The notes under the pieces: model-generated
The model's database searches: none
Seen by the model: the letters and a program-made list of their open reading frames with translations, nothing else
Told to the model about the DNA's origin: nothing
Shown here: in pieces, positions 22,262 to 30,809 of the stretch
How positions within the stretch are numbered: the stretch's first letter is position 1
Layout: the number at the start of each line of letters is the position of its first letter
Origin: Amycolatopsis australiensis
Lineage (GTDB): Bacteria > Actinomycetota > Actinomycetes > Mycobacteriales > Pseudonocardiaceae
Assembly: GCF_900119165.1 (NCBI RefSeq)
Contig: NZ_FPJG01000006.1
Coordinates: 7,044,001-7,108,000, forward strand
Length of the DNA stretch: 64,000 bases
Direction of reading: 5' to 3'
Position numbers and translations under genes: made by a program

Positions 22262-24325
22262 TCATCGCGCCGGCAGCGGAGCCCTGGTCTCGTCGAGCTC
22301 GGCGAGGAGGTCGCCGTGCTGCTGGACGCGGTCGAGGACGTCCTCGGCAGTGAAGGTGAGCTGGGCGACGTGGGAGCAGTCCTCGACTTCGGCCCAGGTG
22401 ATCGGCGTGGAGGCGGTCGGGTGGTCGCGGCCGCGCAGGGAGTAGGGGGCGATGGTGGTCTTGGCCGGGTTGTTCTGGGACCAGTCGATGAACACCCGGC
22501 CGGTGCGCTGTGCATTCGCCATGACCGCGGTGACCGTCTCGGGGGTCTCGCGGGCTAACTGCTGGGCGAGCTTCTTGGCGTAAGCCGACGGCGTGGCCGG
22601 GTCGTCGGTGGAGATGCCGCAGTACAGCTGCATTCCCTTCGACCCGGACGTCTTCGCGAACGCGGTGAGCCCGCCAGCGGCCAGGAGTTCGCGGAGCCGT
22701 TCGGCGACCCGGCAGCAGTCCACGATCGAGGTCCCGGGCCCCGGATCCAGGTCGAACACCAGCCGGTCCGGCGGACGCCGCCCACCGGCACGATCGACCT
22801 GCCACTGGGGCACGTGCAGCTCGAGCGCGGCCATGTTCGCCGCCCACACCAACGCCGCCAGCTCCTCCAGCAACGCGTAGGTGATGGTGCCTTCGCCGCG
22901 ACCGGAACGGGAGCCGGTGCTCGGCAGCGCGACGGTGGGCAACCAGTCGGGGGCGCCGTTGGGCACGTTCTTCTCGAAGAACTGCTGCTTGCCCTCACCG
23001 ACACCGTCGGGGAACCGGATGAACGTGACCGGCCGACCGGCGAGGTGCGGCAACAGCACCTCAGCGACATGCGAGTAATAGTGGACGACCTCACCCTTGG
23101 TGAAGCCCGACGGATACAGCGGCTTGTCGAGGTTGGACAAAGTGAGGCGCCGGTTCCCGGCCTGGACGGTGACCTTCGGCCCCAGCTGTGCCGGCGCGGC
23201 TGCCGCCCGGCTGGGCTCGTTTCCACGCGGGGTCGACCGCCGACCCGGTGCCGGAGCAGTCTCGGCGTCGACGCGTTCGCGGGCGTGTGGGGCGAGGACG
23301 TCGGCGGGTTTGCGGTCCTTGCGCAGGCCGCGCCAGGAGGTGTGGCGTAGCCGGCCGGCCCCGCGGGTGAACTGCCGGAACACCACCTCCCCGACGAGCT
23401 CAGGCTGCACCCAGTGGGCGCGGACGGTGTCTTCGCGCGGCGGGGTCACCGCGAACGGGTGGCGGCGCCGCTCGATGGCCTCCAGGCGGGTAAGCAGCTG
23501 CGCTCGGGCGGCTTGACTGAAGCCGGTGCCCACGTCGCCGATGTAGACCAGCTCCCCGGTGTCCGGGTCATGCCCACCCAGCAGCAGCCCGCCGAGCGAG
23601 CCGGACAACCGGTTCTGCCCCGGCCGCCACCCGCAGATGATGACCTCAGTGGTCTGGATCAAGGCGTGCTTGAGCCAGTAGGCAGGGCGTTTGCCCGGCA
23701 GATAAGGCGAGCTGAGCAGTTTGGCGACCAGGCCCTCGTGGCCGGTGGCCGCGACATGATCGAGCAGGTCCTGCGGGGTCCGGCGGTCCGCGGCCAGCTC
23801 GGTGAAAGTGAAGCCGCGCACCACCGAGACCCGATACGGGTCCGGCATCGACAGCGCCGCAAGCTGGGCGCGACGCTTCTCATAGGGCTCGCGCAGCAGC
23901 GAGGTCGTGCCGAGTTGGAGCAGGTCGAAGGCAAGGAATCGGACCGGGGCATCGTCGAACGGCTCGGTGCGGCGGGTCGAGGCGCGGTGGGTCTGGTAGC
24001 GGCCGCGGCGTTCTTGAAGGAGCCCGAAGTCGATCTGTCCGTTCTGGTTGTAGGTGACGATCTCGCCGTCCAGCACCGCCGGGCGGCCGTCGAGGGCGGG
24101 AGCGAGTACGCCGGCGAGGTCGGCGAACTCGTGGGTGAAGTCGATACCGTTGCGGCTGGTGAGCATGGTGGTGCCGTCGGCGGCGGTCTGCATGCAGGCC
24201 CGGTAGCCGTCCAGTTTGTACTCATACGCCCACTCCGGGCCTTGTTGGAGCCGTCCGCCGTCGACCTTGGCCAGCATCGGCTCAACCCACTGCGGGACCC
24301 GGGACGACGCAGCACGTCCAGCCAT
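22262..24325 (-). CDS. ligD: LigD-type ATP-dependent DNA ligase with polymerase domain
   Basis: The 687-aa product has two parts. The N-terminal ligase domain holds the adenylated lysine in EYKLDGYRA (Lys 37), LDGEIVTYNQNG, EGLVAKLLSSPYLPGKR and IIGCG-like WRPGQNR motifs. After an Arg/Pro linker, the C-terminal domain (about residues 395-670) is a primase-type polymerase with TLSNLDKPLYP and the metal-binding pair in VFDLDPGPG. The phosphoesterase domain of mycobacterial LigD is missing, and the order is LIG-POL. LigD seals double-strand breaks in non-homologous end joining with Ku, which is not in this window. The ATG at 24325 follows GGAGGCTGCGC. Confidence 0.92.
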   Translation of the reverse strand: MAGRAASSRVPQWVEPMLAKVDGGRLQQGPEWAYEYKLDGYRACMQTAADGTTMLTSRNGIDFTHEFADLAGVLAPALDGRPAVLDGEIVTYNQNGQIDFGLLQERRGRYQTHRASTRRTEPFDDAPVRFLAFDLLQLGTTSLLREPYEKRRAQLAALSMPDPYRVSVVRGFTFTELAADRRTPQDLLDHVAATGHEGLVAKLLSSPYLPGKRPAYWLKHALIQTTEVIICGWRPGQNRLSGSLGGLLLGGHDPDTGELVYIGDVGTGFSQAARAQLLTRLEAIERRRHPFAVTPPREDTVRAHWVQPELVGEVVFRQFTRGAGRLRHTSWRGLRKDRKPADVLAPHARERVDAETAPAPGRRSTPRGNEPSRAAAAPAQLGPKVTVQAGNRRLTLSNLDKPLYPSGFTKGEVVHYYSHVAEVLLPHLAGRPVTFIRFPDGVGEGKQQFFEKNVPNGAPDWLPTVALPSTGSRSGRGEGTITYALLEELAALVWAANMAALELHVPQWQVDRAGGRRPPDRLVFDLDPGPGTSIVDCCRVAERLRELLAAGGLTAFAKTSGSKGMQLYCGISTDDPATPSAYAKKLAQQLARETPETVTAVMANAQRTGRVFIDWSQNNPAKTTIAPYSLRGRDHPTASTPITWAEVEDCSHVAQLTFTAEDVLDRVQQHGDLLAELDETRAPLPAR

Positions 24326-24622
24326 GCGCAGCCTCCGTCCCGAAATCACCACCGCAGTGTCTCGACGGTAACCCGTTCGGCGCAGCTTCGCTGGGTCTGC
24401 GCTGGTCAACGCCCTAACCGGTGACACTCGGTGCCACCTCAAACCCCTCTGCGGCAATGCTCCGAGCGCCGCGGGAAACCCACCACCGAATCCAGCCCGG
24501 AGGCCATAAAGCGCAGGCCGTACCCCTGGACAATGCCCTGTCATGTTGAGTTCCGTGCGCTCGGCTGCCCTTTGCTGACCGTCTCTCGCTGTCGGCTCGA
24601 CCCGGCCGGAACCTTCGATCGG

Positions 24623-25480
24623 TCAGGCGCTGATCCGGTCGGTGAGCAGGTCGGCGACCGTGCGTGGTTCGCGGCCGAGGAGTTGGGCCAGTAGTGGGTC
24701 GGTTTCGGCGAAGTGGCCGCTTCGGGCAGCGTGAAAGAACCGGATCAGCATGTGAGCCAGGGGCTCGGGTGTGCCGGCCGCGATCTTGTCGGCGAGCCAC
24801 CGCTCGTCGTCGACGACGACTCGCCTGATGTCGCGACCGGTGAGTTCGGTGACCGTAGTGGCGATGTCGTCGAAGGTGACGGCATGGCGCGCGGTGAGGG
24901 TGACAGGACCGTCGAAGGGACGCTGCCCGGTGAGGATGATCGCCGTGGCTTCGGCCGCGTCGGCGCGGTCGGTCCACGAGACTGGGCCGTCGGCTGGCGC
25001 GGCGATGACACCGGTCTGCTGCCACGGGCCGAGCAGCCAGTCGAGACTGTGCGCGTAGAAGCCGTTGCGAAGTGAGGTCCAAGCGACTCCCGACTGCGCG
25101 AGCAGTGCTTCGGTGCCGGCGTGCTCGTGTGCCGGGTCGAACGGGCTGTCGCTGCGCACGTTCTGGTGGCTGGTGTACAGGATGCGCTGGGCCCCTGCGG
25201 CGACCGCGGCCTTGATTGCATTGCGGTGTAGGCCGATTCCGTCGGCGTCGGGGTCGTTCTGGGACACCAGCAGTACCTGTTCGGCACCCTCGAACGAGTC
25301 ACGAAGTGCGGCCGGGTCGTCGTAGGAGCCACGCCGTACGCGCACGCCGCGGTCGGCGAAAGGCTGTGCCTTGGCGACGTCGCGGACGCTCACGCCGATC
25401 CGGTCCGCGGGGATGCGCTTGAGCAGATGCTCGACGGTAGCGCCGCCCAGGGCGCCGGTCGCGCCGGTGATGACGATCAC
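24623..25480 (-). CDS. NmrA/azoreductase-like NAD(P)-binding oxidoreductase
   Basis: The 285-aa product begins with a Rossmann dinucleotide motif (VIVITGATGALGG) and continues with SVRDVAKAQPFADRGVRV, ILYTSHQNVRSDSP, and NGFYAHSLDWLL, typical of the atypical short-chain dehydrogenases that include NmrA, and of enzymes described as NAD(P)H:quinone or azo reductases. The active-site Tyr-x-x-x-Lys is not in the classical form. The substrate is unknown. The GTG at 25480 has GGAGG upstream. It lies 100 bases downstream of a TetR gene in the same direction, which probably regulates it. Confidence 0.82.
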   Translation of the reverse strand: MIVITGATGALGGATVEHLLKRIPADRIGVSVRDVAKAQPFADRGVRVRRGSYDDPAALRDSFEGAEQVLLVSQNDPDADGIGLHRNAIKAAVAAGAQRILYTSHQNVRSDSPFDPAHEHAGTEALLAQSGVAWTSLRNGFYAHSLDWLLGPWQQTGVIAAPADGPVSWTDRADAAEATAIILTGQRPFDGPVTLTARHAVTFDDIATTVTELTGRDIRRVVVDDERWLADKIAAGTPEPLAHMLIRFFHAARSGHFAETDPLLAQLLGREPRTVADLLTDRISA

Positions 25481-25525
25481 GATTGTTGCCTCCGTTGCGT
25501 TAAGGAGTCGGTACCGCTCGGTCCG

Positions 25526-25539
25526 TCCCGATATCGGGA
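25526..25539. promoter_or_regulatory. Perfect 14-bp palindrome, candidate TetR operator
   Basis: TCCCGATATCGGGA is its own reverse complement and lies in the 100-base gap between the TetR gene and the oxidoreductase gene. Dimeric TetR regulators bind such dyads, so this may repress an internal promoter for the oxidoreductase. Confidence 0.5.
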
Positions 25540-25580
25540 TTCCGTCGGCCGTCAGGCCGGACAAAGGCGCGCTTCACCAC

Positions 25581-26180
25581 TCACTCGCGCTGGAGCAGCG
25601 GCAGCAAGATGTCGTCCACGATGTGCTCAACGAAGCCCTCGTCGCTGGGCTCCCCGACGAACACGAGCCGGTGCACGATAAGCGCCGGAACGATCTCGGC
25701 GAACAGTGCTGCTGCTCCGGGGACGAGGTGTACGCCCCGCACGCCACCGAATGACTGCTCGGTCATCGCCGCTTCGTCACGTCGCCGGATCCGCCGCATT
25801 TCCGCGGCCAGGTCCGGATCGCTGCGCATGCCGGCGAACAGAGCGCCGAGCAGCCCGATCTCCTGCCCTGCGATCTGCTCGGCCAGCCATTCCACGGTCT
25901 GCAGTAGGGCCTGCCGGAGATCTGCGGTCCGAATCGCGGGAGGCACGCTCGCCGCGCGGTGCTCGACCGCCGCGGCCACCAGCGCGGCCTTGTCGGCGTG
26001 GCGGCGGTAGACCGTCGGCTTGCCGACCCCGGCCTCGGCCGCAACCGCCTCAATGGACAACTGGTCATATCCGACCTCGACCAGCAGTTTCAGCGTCGCG
26101 TTGAGGATCGCCACGTCACGGCCGGCGTCGCGTGGTCTGCCCCGGACAGGCTCGGCGTCGCGGATACCAGGCACACTCAC
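25581..26180 (-). CDS. TetR-family transcriptional regulator
   Basis: The 199-aa product has an N-terminal helix-turn-helix (about residues 22-66: [20 protein letters not shown] then [15 protein letters not shown]) with the usual TetR sequence pattern, and a helical ligand-binding domain with a C-terminal [20 protein letters not shown] type helix seen in the AcrR/TetR_C group. It would repress until a small ligand binds. The GTG at 26180 and another at 26174 are possible starts; neither has a well-spaced site. The downstream oxidoreductase gene is the likely target. Confidence 0.88.
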   Translation of the reverse strand: MSVPGIRDAEPVRGRPRDAGRDVAILNATLKLLVEVGYDQLSIEAVAAEAGVGKPTVYRRHADKAALVAAAVEHRAASVPPAIRTADLRQALLQTVEWLAEQIAGQEIGLLGALFAGMRSDPDLAAEMRRIRRRDEAAMTEQSFGGVRGVHLVPGAAALFAEIVPALIVHRLVFVGEPSDEGFVEHIVDDILLPLLQRE

Positions 26181-26349
26181 CTCGATTTATGAAACGACAC
26201 GGACACGTAATCTAATGTAACCCTGTGTGCGGCGGACATCAACTTCGATTTGGTCACGGCCGCCAACCACGCCGACGCCCTTCCGAGGCCGACCGCGTCG
26301 CGCCGAAGAAGCTCACACAGCTGCTGGAACGGACAACCTGACTGCGCCC

Positions 26350-27213
26350 TCAACCAAGTGAGCGCTCATGCCGCTGATCCCTCGCCGCGCGAACGCGGCT
26401 GCTGGTCTCTGCGTTCCGCACCTGCTTCGGAGAAGATGGGCCAAGTGACAGTTGACACCGACGCACTCCGTCGGCGGTCGTGGTCAGCTTCTCCCGCAGG
26501 ACCTCCCAGTGTCCGGCGATGGTCCCCTCGGGACCGGTCAGTACCGCGGCAACACGTGCGGACAACGCGCAGCGTGTGCAGGCATTCGCCGAATGGTTGT
26601 CGCCGGTTCGGCCACAGGTCCGGCAGGCGAAGTCCCGCGGGCTCCCTGCGCACGGCCCGCACACCGGCATACGGTCAGGGCTGAGGCCGATGAGCGGGAG
26701 AACCCGGCCACACCCGCCGCAGGGCGTCCGGCTCCGCAGCACCTTGTGGTAGCAGCACAGCCCGACCGTGCCTCTGGGCCAGCGTGCCTGGACGCGAGAA
26801 ACCTTGGTACAGAACGCGCACGGCTCGCGGACGCGACCTTGGCGACGTGGTCGCTTCTGATGGACGCAGGCCAGACACCACCTCCCGTCGAGTGTCAGAT
26901 GGGGCAGGAAGAACGAGGCGCGGCCGCACGCGGCGCAGCGAGGCGTCGCGACCGGCGCGGCGGTGGTCACCGACAGCACGTGCGCCAGCGGCGGATAGCC
27001 AGCCGGCACGGCCGACCGCGAGACGGCCAGGGCATCATCGTGCTGCTCCAGGAACACCGCCAGCTCGGGCAGGTCGCCGGTATCGACGCGGGCCATCCGC
27101 AGAGCCAGCCGTAGCTCGGCCGGACTGTACTGCGGCAGGTGCTGTGCCAGCGCGCCCAGCACCCGGTCGGTGGCGGTGGACAATTCCGGGACGGCGTGGG
27201 TGGAGGTGGTCAT
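26350..27213 (-). CDS. Cys-rich protein of the recombinase operon, 3'-truncated
   Basis: The ATG at 27213 overlaps the stop of the XRE gene (ATGA). The product starts with a helical region (VPELSTATDRVLGALAQHLP) and then has at least seven paired-Cys motifs (CAACG, CLAC, CAFC, CGGCG, CGPC, CRTCG, CTRC), suggesting several zinc sites. Intact relatives I recall continue after the CTRCAL block with a long helical region associated with site-specific recombinases. Here sequence of that type stops near LREKLTTT and a run of unrelated residues leads to the stop. I read the gene as cut at its 3' end. Its exact role is unknown. Confidence 0.6.
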   Translation of the reverse strand: MTTSTHAVPELSTATDRVLGALAQHLPQYSPAELRLALRMARVDTGDLPELAVFLEQHDDALAVSRSAVPAGYPPLAHVLSVTTAAPVATPRCAACGRASFFLPHLTLDGRWCLACVHQKRPRRQGRVREPCAFCTKVSRVQARWPRGTVGLCCYHKVLRSRTPCGGCGRVLPLIGLSPDRMPVCGPCAGSPRDFACRTCGRTGDNHSANACTRCALSARVAAVLTGPEGTIAGHWEVLREKLTTTADGVRRCQLSLGPSSPKQVRNAETSSRVRAARDQRHERSLG

Positions 27214-27533
27214 GACAGGTCCGGGCGCCGGATGGTGCTGCGGCGCACCGTCGGCGTCGCCGTGGTCCCGGCGGCCTTCCGCCGCTGCTGCTGTGCCGGG
27301 GCGACCTTGATCTCGATCAGGTCGTTCGGCTCGCAGCCGAGGATGTCGCATAGGGCGGCGAACACGTCCATCGACAGCCGCTGCGGTGGTGTGGTCACCA
27401 GTCGGTAGACCTGTTCTCGCGACAGCGAGATCCCTCGCTCCGCCAGCGGTGTCACCAACTCGGAGGTCTGGAACATCCCCCGTTCGGCCATCCGCATCCG
27501 CAGATGCCATTCGAAGGTCATCTTCTTGCTCAT
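27210..27533 (-). CDS. XRE-family helix-turn-helix regulator
   Basis: A 107-aa protein with a Cro/CI-type helix-turn-helix: FEWHLRMRMAERGMFQTSEL, then ISLSREQVYRLVTTPPQRLS, then MDVFAALCDILGCEPNDLIE. The spacing and the DILxCxPNDLIE ending are typical of XRE proteins found beside tyrosine recombinases in actinomycetes. A basic tail follows. The ATG at 27533 has GGGAG five bases upstream and overlaps the integrase stop; its own TGA overlaps the next start. The three-gene overlap shows one operon. Confidence 0.82.
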   Translation of the reverse strand: MSKKMTFEWHLRMRMAERGMFQTSELVTPLAERGISLSREQVYRLVTTPPQRLSMDVFAALCDILGCEPNDLIEIKVAPAQQQRRKAAGTTATPTVRRSTIRRPDLS

Positions 27534-27690
27534 CATGTCTCCCACAGTCCCGGCGCGAGCGCGCCGAGAGCCTGCTCGATCAACCGGTTGCGGAACTCAT
27601 CGGACACGTCGGTGTAGATCGCGGTCGTGCTGGCGTAGCGGTGACCGACCTGCAACTGCACAAACCGCGGCGGATACCCGAACTCAACAA
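27533..27690 (-). pseudogene. C-terminal fragment of a tyrosine recombinase (integrase)
   Basis: The minus strand reads VEFGYPPRFVQLQVGHRYAS then TTAIYTDVSDEFRNRL and ends GLWET before a TGA at 27535-27533. This is the C-terminal catalytic end of a XerD-like integrase: the H of VGHRYAST and the nucleophile Tyr of AIYTDVS are both kept. The remaining domain and the N-terminus are gone. The fragment joins directly to a TcpE-like fragment in another frame at about 27683-27695. Confidence 0.7.
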
Positions 27691-27837
27691 CAACGCGCCC
27701 TGGGTCAGGGTGTACGGGCCGCCGGGCAGGTAGCCGCCGTCGCGGCCGGGCATCCGCCCGAACATCCGCGGAAACCGCCGCGAACGGGTATAGGAGCGGC
27801 CGACCAGGACATCGCCGCGCCCGCAGGGCGCGGTCAA
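27690..27837 (-). pseudogene. N-terminal fragment of a TcpE-like conjugation membrane protein
   Basis: A TTG start at 27837 overlaps the stop of the upstream small membrane-protein gene. The frame reads RSYTRSRRFPRMFGRM then GGYLPGGPYTLTQGALL, which is the cytosolic start of a small membrane protein seen next to TcpC and the conjugation ATPase in actinomycete elements (pattern YTxxRRxP...PxGPYTLTQ). Just as the first membrane helix should begin, the sequence switches to an integrase tail. The family assignment rests on this short motif. Confidence 0.5.
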
Positions 27838-28073
27838 TGCGTGAACCAGGCGCCGAACATCCCGGCGACCCCGTCGAGGTTGAGCAGGATGCCCAGGAAG
27901 ATCGCCGCGATCACCCCGTACTTGATCGCCCGGGTGAAATTCCCGCGCGTGCCGACCAGCAACCCGATTCCGCCGACGATCGCCGCGAGCAGGATTAGCC
28001 GTCGCACCGACTGGTCACCCCAGGCCAGGTTCGCATCGAGCCAGGACCGCACGTCCGCAGCCAGCACCATCAT
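27834..28073 (-). CDS. Small conjugation-associated membrane protein, 79 aa
   Basis: The product has a short amphipathic start (MVLAADVRSWLDANLAWGD) and two hydrophobic helices (about residues 25-41 LILLAAIVGGIGLLVG and 52-70 GVIAAIFLGILLNLDGVA). Its place directly after tcpC and before the TcpE-like start fits the small membrane subunits of the actinomycete conjugation apparatus. The ATG at 28073 follows AAGGAGAACGTG. The gene itself looks intact although the element is broken downstream. Confidence 0.65.
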   Translation of the reverse strand: MMVLAADVRSWLDANLAWGDQSVRRLILLAAIVGGIGLLVGTRGNFTRAIKYGVIAAIFLGILLNLDGVAGMFGAWFTH

Positions 28074-28089
28074 CACGTTCTCCTTGGCC

Positions 28090-29025
28090 TCAGCGGCCCG
28101 CCAGCAGCGGCGCCGGATCGATGCGGTTGATCTCCCACCGGCCCGCCCGCGCCACCAGCGTGAGCGTGTAGTCGACCGGCGTGCTCTGCCCCGTCGCGTC
28201 CACCGCCGCGGCGTGCACCAGGACGTGGACGGCGGTCCCGTCGAGCGGCCGGGCGGCTTGCCCGGGCTCGAACTTCTCGTGGGTCCGCAGCTCGACGAGC
28301 TGAACGGCGGCGAACGGCGCCGGCTGCGGCGGGGCAAGGCTTGCTCCGGGGCTGACGAACCGCTCCAGCTGCCCTTGCCCCGCCAGGTAGGCGCCGAGGA
28401 AGCCGGTCACCGACTGCCCGATCGGCCCGGCCGGCTCTCCGGCCTCGTCGTACGCCAACGCAACGGCCGCCCCCGTGCGCGGGCAGGCGACCGGCGACGG
28501 CAACGCCGTGGCCGAGTAGGCGCCCTCGGTGCCGGCCATGGCGACCTGAGCGCACAGCAGCCTCGCCGCGCGCTGGCCGTCCGGCTGCAGAACCAAGACG
28601 TCAGCGACCACCACGACCGACCACACCCCCGCCGCGGGCGAGACCGCCGAGACCACCGCCGTGTCGATCGGGACCTGCGTCCCGATGGCCCGCTGCGGCT
28701 TCGCTCCCTGCGGGTAGAAGGTCTCGAGCCCGGCGAGATCGTCTCGCGTCGCCGAGAGCCACGAGCGCACGTACATCTCGGCCCACCCCTCCGGCGTGGC
28801 GGAGGGCGCGGGTGCGCCGCCGTCCCGCATCGGCGGCGCACCCGCAGGCTGAAGAACAACGAGACCGGCGATCGTCAGCACCGGACTGGCCAGCACAGCC
28901 AGCCACGCCGCCACCCGGCCCGCTCGGCGGGTCACGCCGCGCAGGGCCGGTTCCACGTCCGCATCCGGCAGCAGCGTGGCCAGCGGATTCCGGCCGTGTG
29001 CCGCACGGTCACGAAAACGGATCAT
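28090..29025 (-). CDS. TcpC-like conjugal transfer protein
   Basis: The 311-aa product has a basic cytosolic start, one transmembrane helix (about residues 35-55, AAWLAVLASPVLTIAGLVVL) and then two NTF2-like extracytoplasmic domains (GWAEMYVRSWLSATRDDLAG and later QSVTGFLGAYLAGQGQLERF, VDYTLTLVARAGRWEINRID). This is the layout of the TcpC family (PF12642), a VirB8-like scaffold of Gram-positive conjugation systems. The ATG at 29025 follows GGGAGGAG. It is transcribed with the small membrane gene 16 bases downstream. Confidence 0.78.
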   Translation of the reverse strand: MIRFRDRAAHGRNPLATLLPDADVEPALRGVTRRAGRVAAWLAVLASPVLTIAGLVVLQPAGAPPMRDGGAPAPSATPEGWAEMYVRSWLSATRDDLAGLETFYPQGAKPQRAIGTQVPIDTAVVSAVSPAAGVWSVVVVADVLVLQPDGQRAARLLCAQVAMAGTEGAYSATALPSPVACPRTGAAVALAYDEAGEPAGPIGQSVTGFLGAYLAGQGQLERFVSPGASLAPPQPAPFAAVQLVELRTHEKFEPGQAARPLDGTAVHVLVHAAAVDATGQSTPVDYTLTLVARAGRWEINRIDPAPLLAGR

Positions 29026-29074
29026 GATCACTCCTCCCGCTGCCGGAGGCATGCTGCCAGGAACGAGGTGTGAT

Positions 29075-29938
29075 TCAGCCCGCCCATGGCAGGTCGCGGC
29101 CCGGGAACTCCGCCGCGGCCTCGGCCAGCTGCTCGAACGCGCGCTGGCGGTGCCGGGTGATGGTCGGCTGGCTCAGCCCGATCAGCGCGCCGATCTGCCG
29201 GTCCGTGGCCACCCCGTCCCGGCCGACCGGACCGCCGAAGTACCGGGTGGTCAGGATCGTGGCGGCGTGATCGTCGAGCCGTTCCTCCTCCACCGCCCAG
29301 GACAGCAGCCCCAGCAGTTCCTCCGAGGCGCCCATCTCCTCCGGGACGGCGGCCACAGGTCGGTGGACCTCGTCGTCGTCCATGCTGACGACGTCCGCAG
29401 CAGCTTGGCCGTGATCGACACCGAAGTCTCGCTGCGCCGCGCGCTGGGTCTCGCGCATGAGATTCGCCGCCACATGGTGGCGACGCCGCAGCGGATAGCA
29501 GCGAGACTGCTCCCACAGGTGCCCGATCACCGACGCCTGGATGTCTCGGCTGTCTTCATTGGACGAGACACCCCCGCCGGTCACCCCGCGCCGGGCACCG
29601 ACTCCACCGGCAGCCGCCCGGGCAGCCCGGACGACCCGGCCGACGATGCCCGGCACCACCGGCAGCATCGCGTTCACCACCATCTCGGTCGCCACCACGC
29701 CAGCAGCACCCGCCACCGCCGCACGGGCAAGAAGCGCGTGAAGCACGGCGTCGTGCCGGACGTAGTCGCGCGTCGCCAACACCTCGACCAGATCCCGATG
29801 GCACCTGACGTCCGCCAGTGCCGGCTCTTCGGTGGACCAATCACGCAAGGCCTGGTCGAACCTCGCGACGACGCGCGGCTCCCTGAACTGCTTCTGCAGC
29901 ATGGTCAACGGGCTGTTCGCTGTGGATCGGCTGGTCAT
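29075..29938 (-). CDS. Sigma-factor-like helix-turn-helix protein
   Basis: A 287-aa protein. The C-terminal 80 residues (DDHAATILTTRYFGG, then ATDRQIGALIGLSQPTITRH and RQRAFEQL) have the pattern of sigma-70 region 4, a helix-turn-helix. The N-terminal half is helical with a hydrophobic Ala/Val stretch (AAVAGAAGVVATEMVVNAML) and no clear region 2, so it may be a sigma-like regulator rather than a true sigma factor. The ATG at 29938 follows AAGGAG. It heads the conjugation remnant and may control it. Confidence 0.65.
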   Translation of the reverse strand: MTSRSTANSPLTMLQKQFREPRVVARFDQALRDWSTEEPALADVRCHRDLVEVLATRDYVRHDAVLHALLARAAVAGAAGVVATEMVVNAMLPVVPGIVGRVVRAARAAAGGVGARRGVTGGGVSSNEDSRDIQASVIGHLWEQSRCYPLRRRHHVAANLMRETQRAAQRDFGVDHGQAAADVVSMDDDEVHRPVAAVPEEMGASEELLGLLSWAVEEERLDDHAATILTTRYFGGPVGRDGVATDRQIGALIGLSQPTITRHRQRAFEQLAEAAAEFPGRDLPWAG

Positions 29939-30809
29939 GACGCCGGCTCCTTCGCTCGGATGACAAGATCCGAGCCAGCGTTAGGACAAGTACTCTCTCC
30001 GTTGCTGGTCCCAAACCTTGCTCCGAGGCAAGGGCAAGCGACAGTTCACTCGTGCGGGCGACGTTGAACCGTTCGTGCCAAGCGAGGCGAATGGTCAGGC
30101 CTTGCAATTGTGGCGGAGGGGTTTCGCAGATCAGTCGGCTGCCAGACGTACCGGAACTCCGCAGCTTGGACTCAAAGTAGTTCGTCTAGAGTTCCTGCAA
30201 AGCGGCCTGCGTCAACGACCGTCTGGTTGCCGCGAGCGCGCTCGTCGATCCGTGTATGCCGTCCGCCGACCGCGTCCGGCAGAGTGACGAGTCGGCTGAA
30301 TGCCGGCAGGGCCTGCCGCCGCGCGGCTGCGATCGTGCCGGCGAACACCGTGGTCCTCTGGGCAGACGACTGCACTTCAAGAAGAATCCGGTAGCGGTCG
30401 ATGACTCCGACGTAAGAGCTCGCCGCGGCGCAGTCGGTGAGGCTACTGAGGCCGAGTGCTTCGGCCCACAGCTGGATCCGGGCGAGCGACTCCCCTGGAG
30501 TGCAACTGGCCGGTGGCCGCCCGATGATCACGCCGGAAGGCGACGTGAACCAGCGCAGGCGTGCGCGTGCGAGCTGCGGTGCCCGGCTTAGTGCACGAGT
30601 CCGCAGAGCACGGGCTTGGGCATGCTTGCAGGCGCTGTCTGACGCAATCCCCGCAGGTGGCGGCCCGGCGACCTATCCAGTTCCCGACTCTCCCATGCCT
30701 GCACGCATTCGCGTTACCGGCGATCCGAAGAGCTTCGGGACCTCGCGGACTCCACCGGCCAGTAGCGCGCGGCCGCGGGTTCAGAAGTCGTAGTTAAGGG
30801 TTCGAATGT
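29939..30809. other. Gap between element remnant and PKS cluster; one doubtful frame
   Basis: About 870 bases. A minus-strand frame at 30531-30172 (119 codons, MIIGRPPASCTPGESLARIQ, then YRILLEVQSSAQRTTVFAG) has moderately protein-like composition but no ribosome binding site or known family. A small hairpin, CCTTGC (30016-30021) with GCAAGG (30028-30033), lies near the left end. This stretch is the junction between accessory DNA and the PKS operon. Confidence 0.35.

Noticed and set aside
26452..27114. 220-codon plus-strand frame over the Cys-rich gene
   Set aside because: It is antisense to a gene with seven paired-Cys motifs and an ATGA overlap with its neighbour, and has no start signal.
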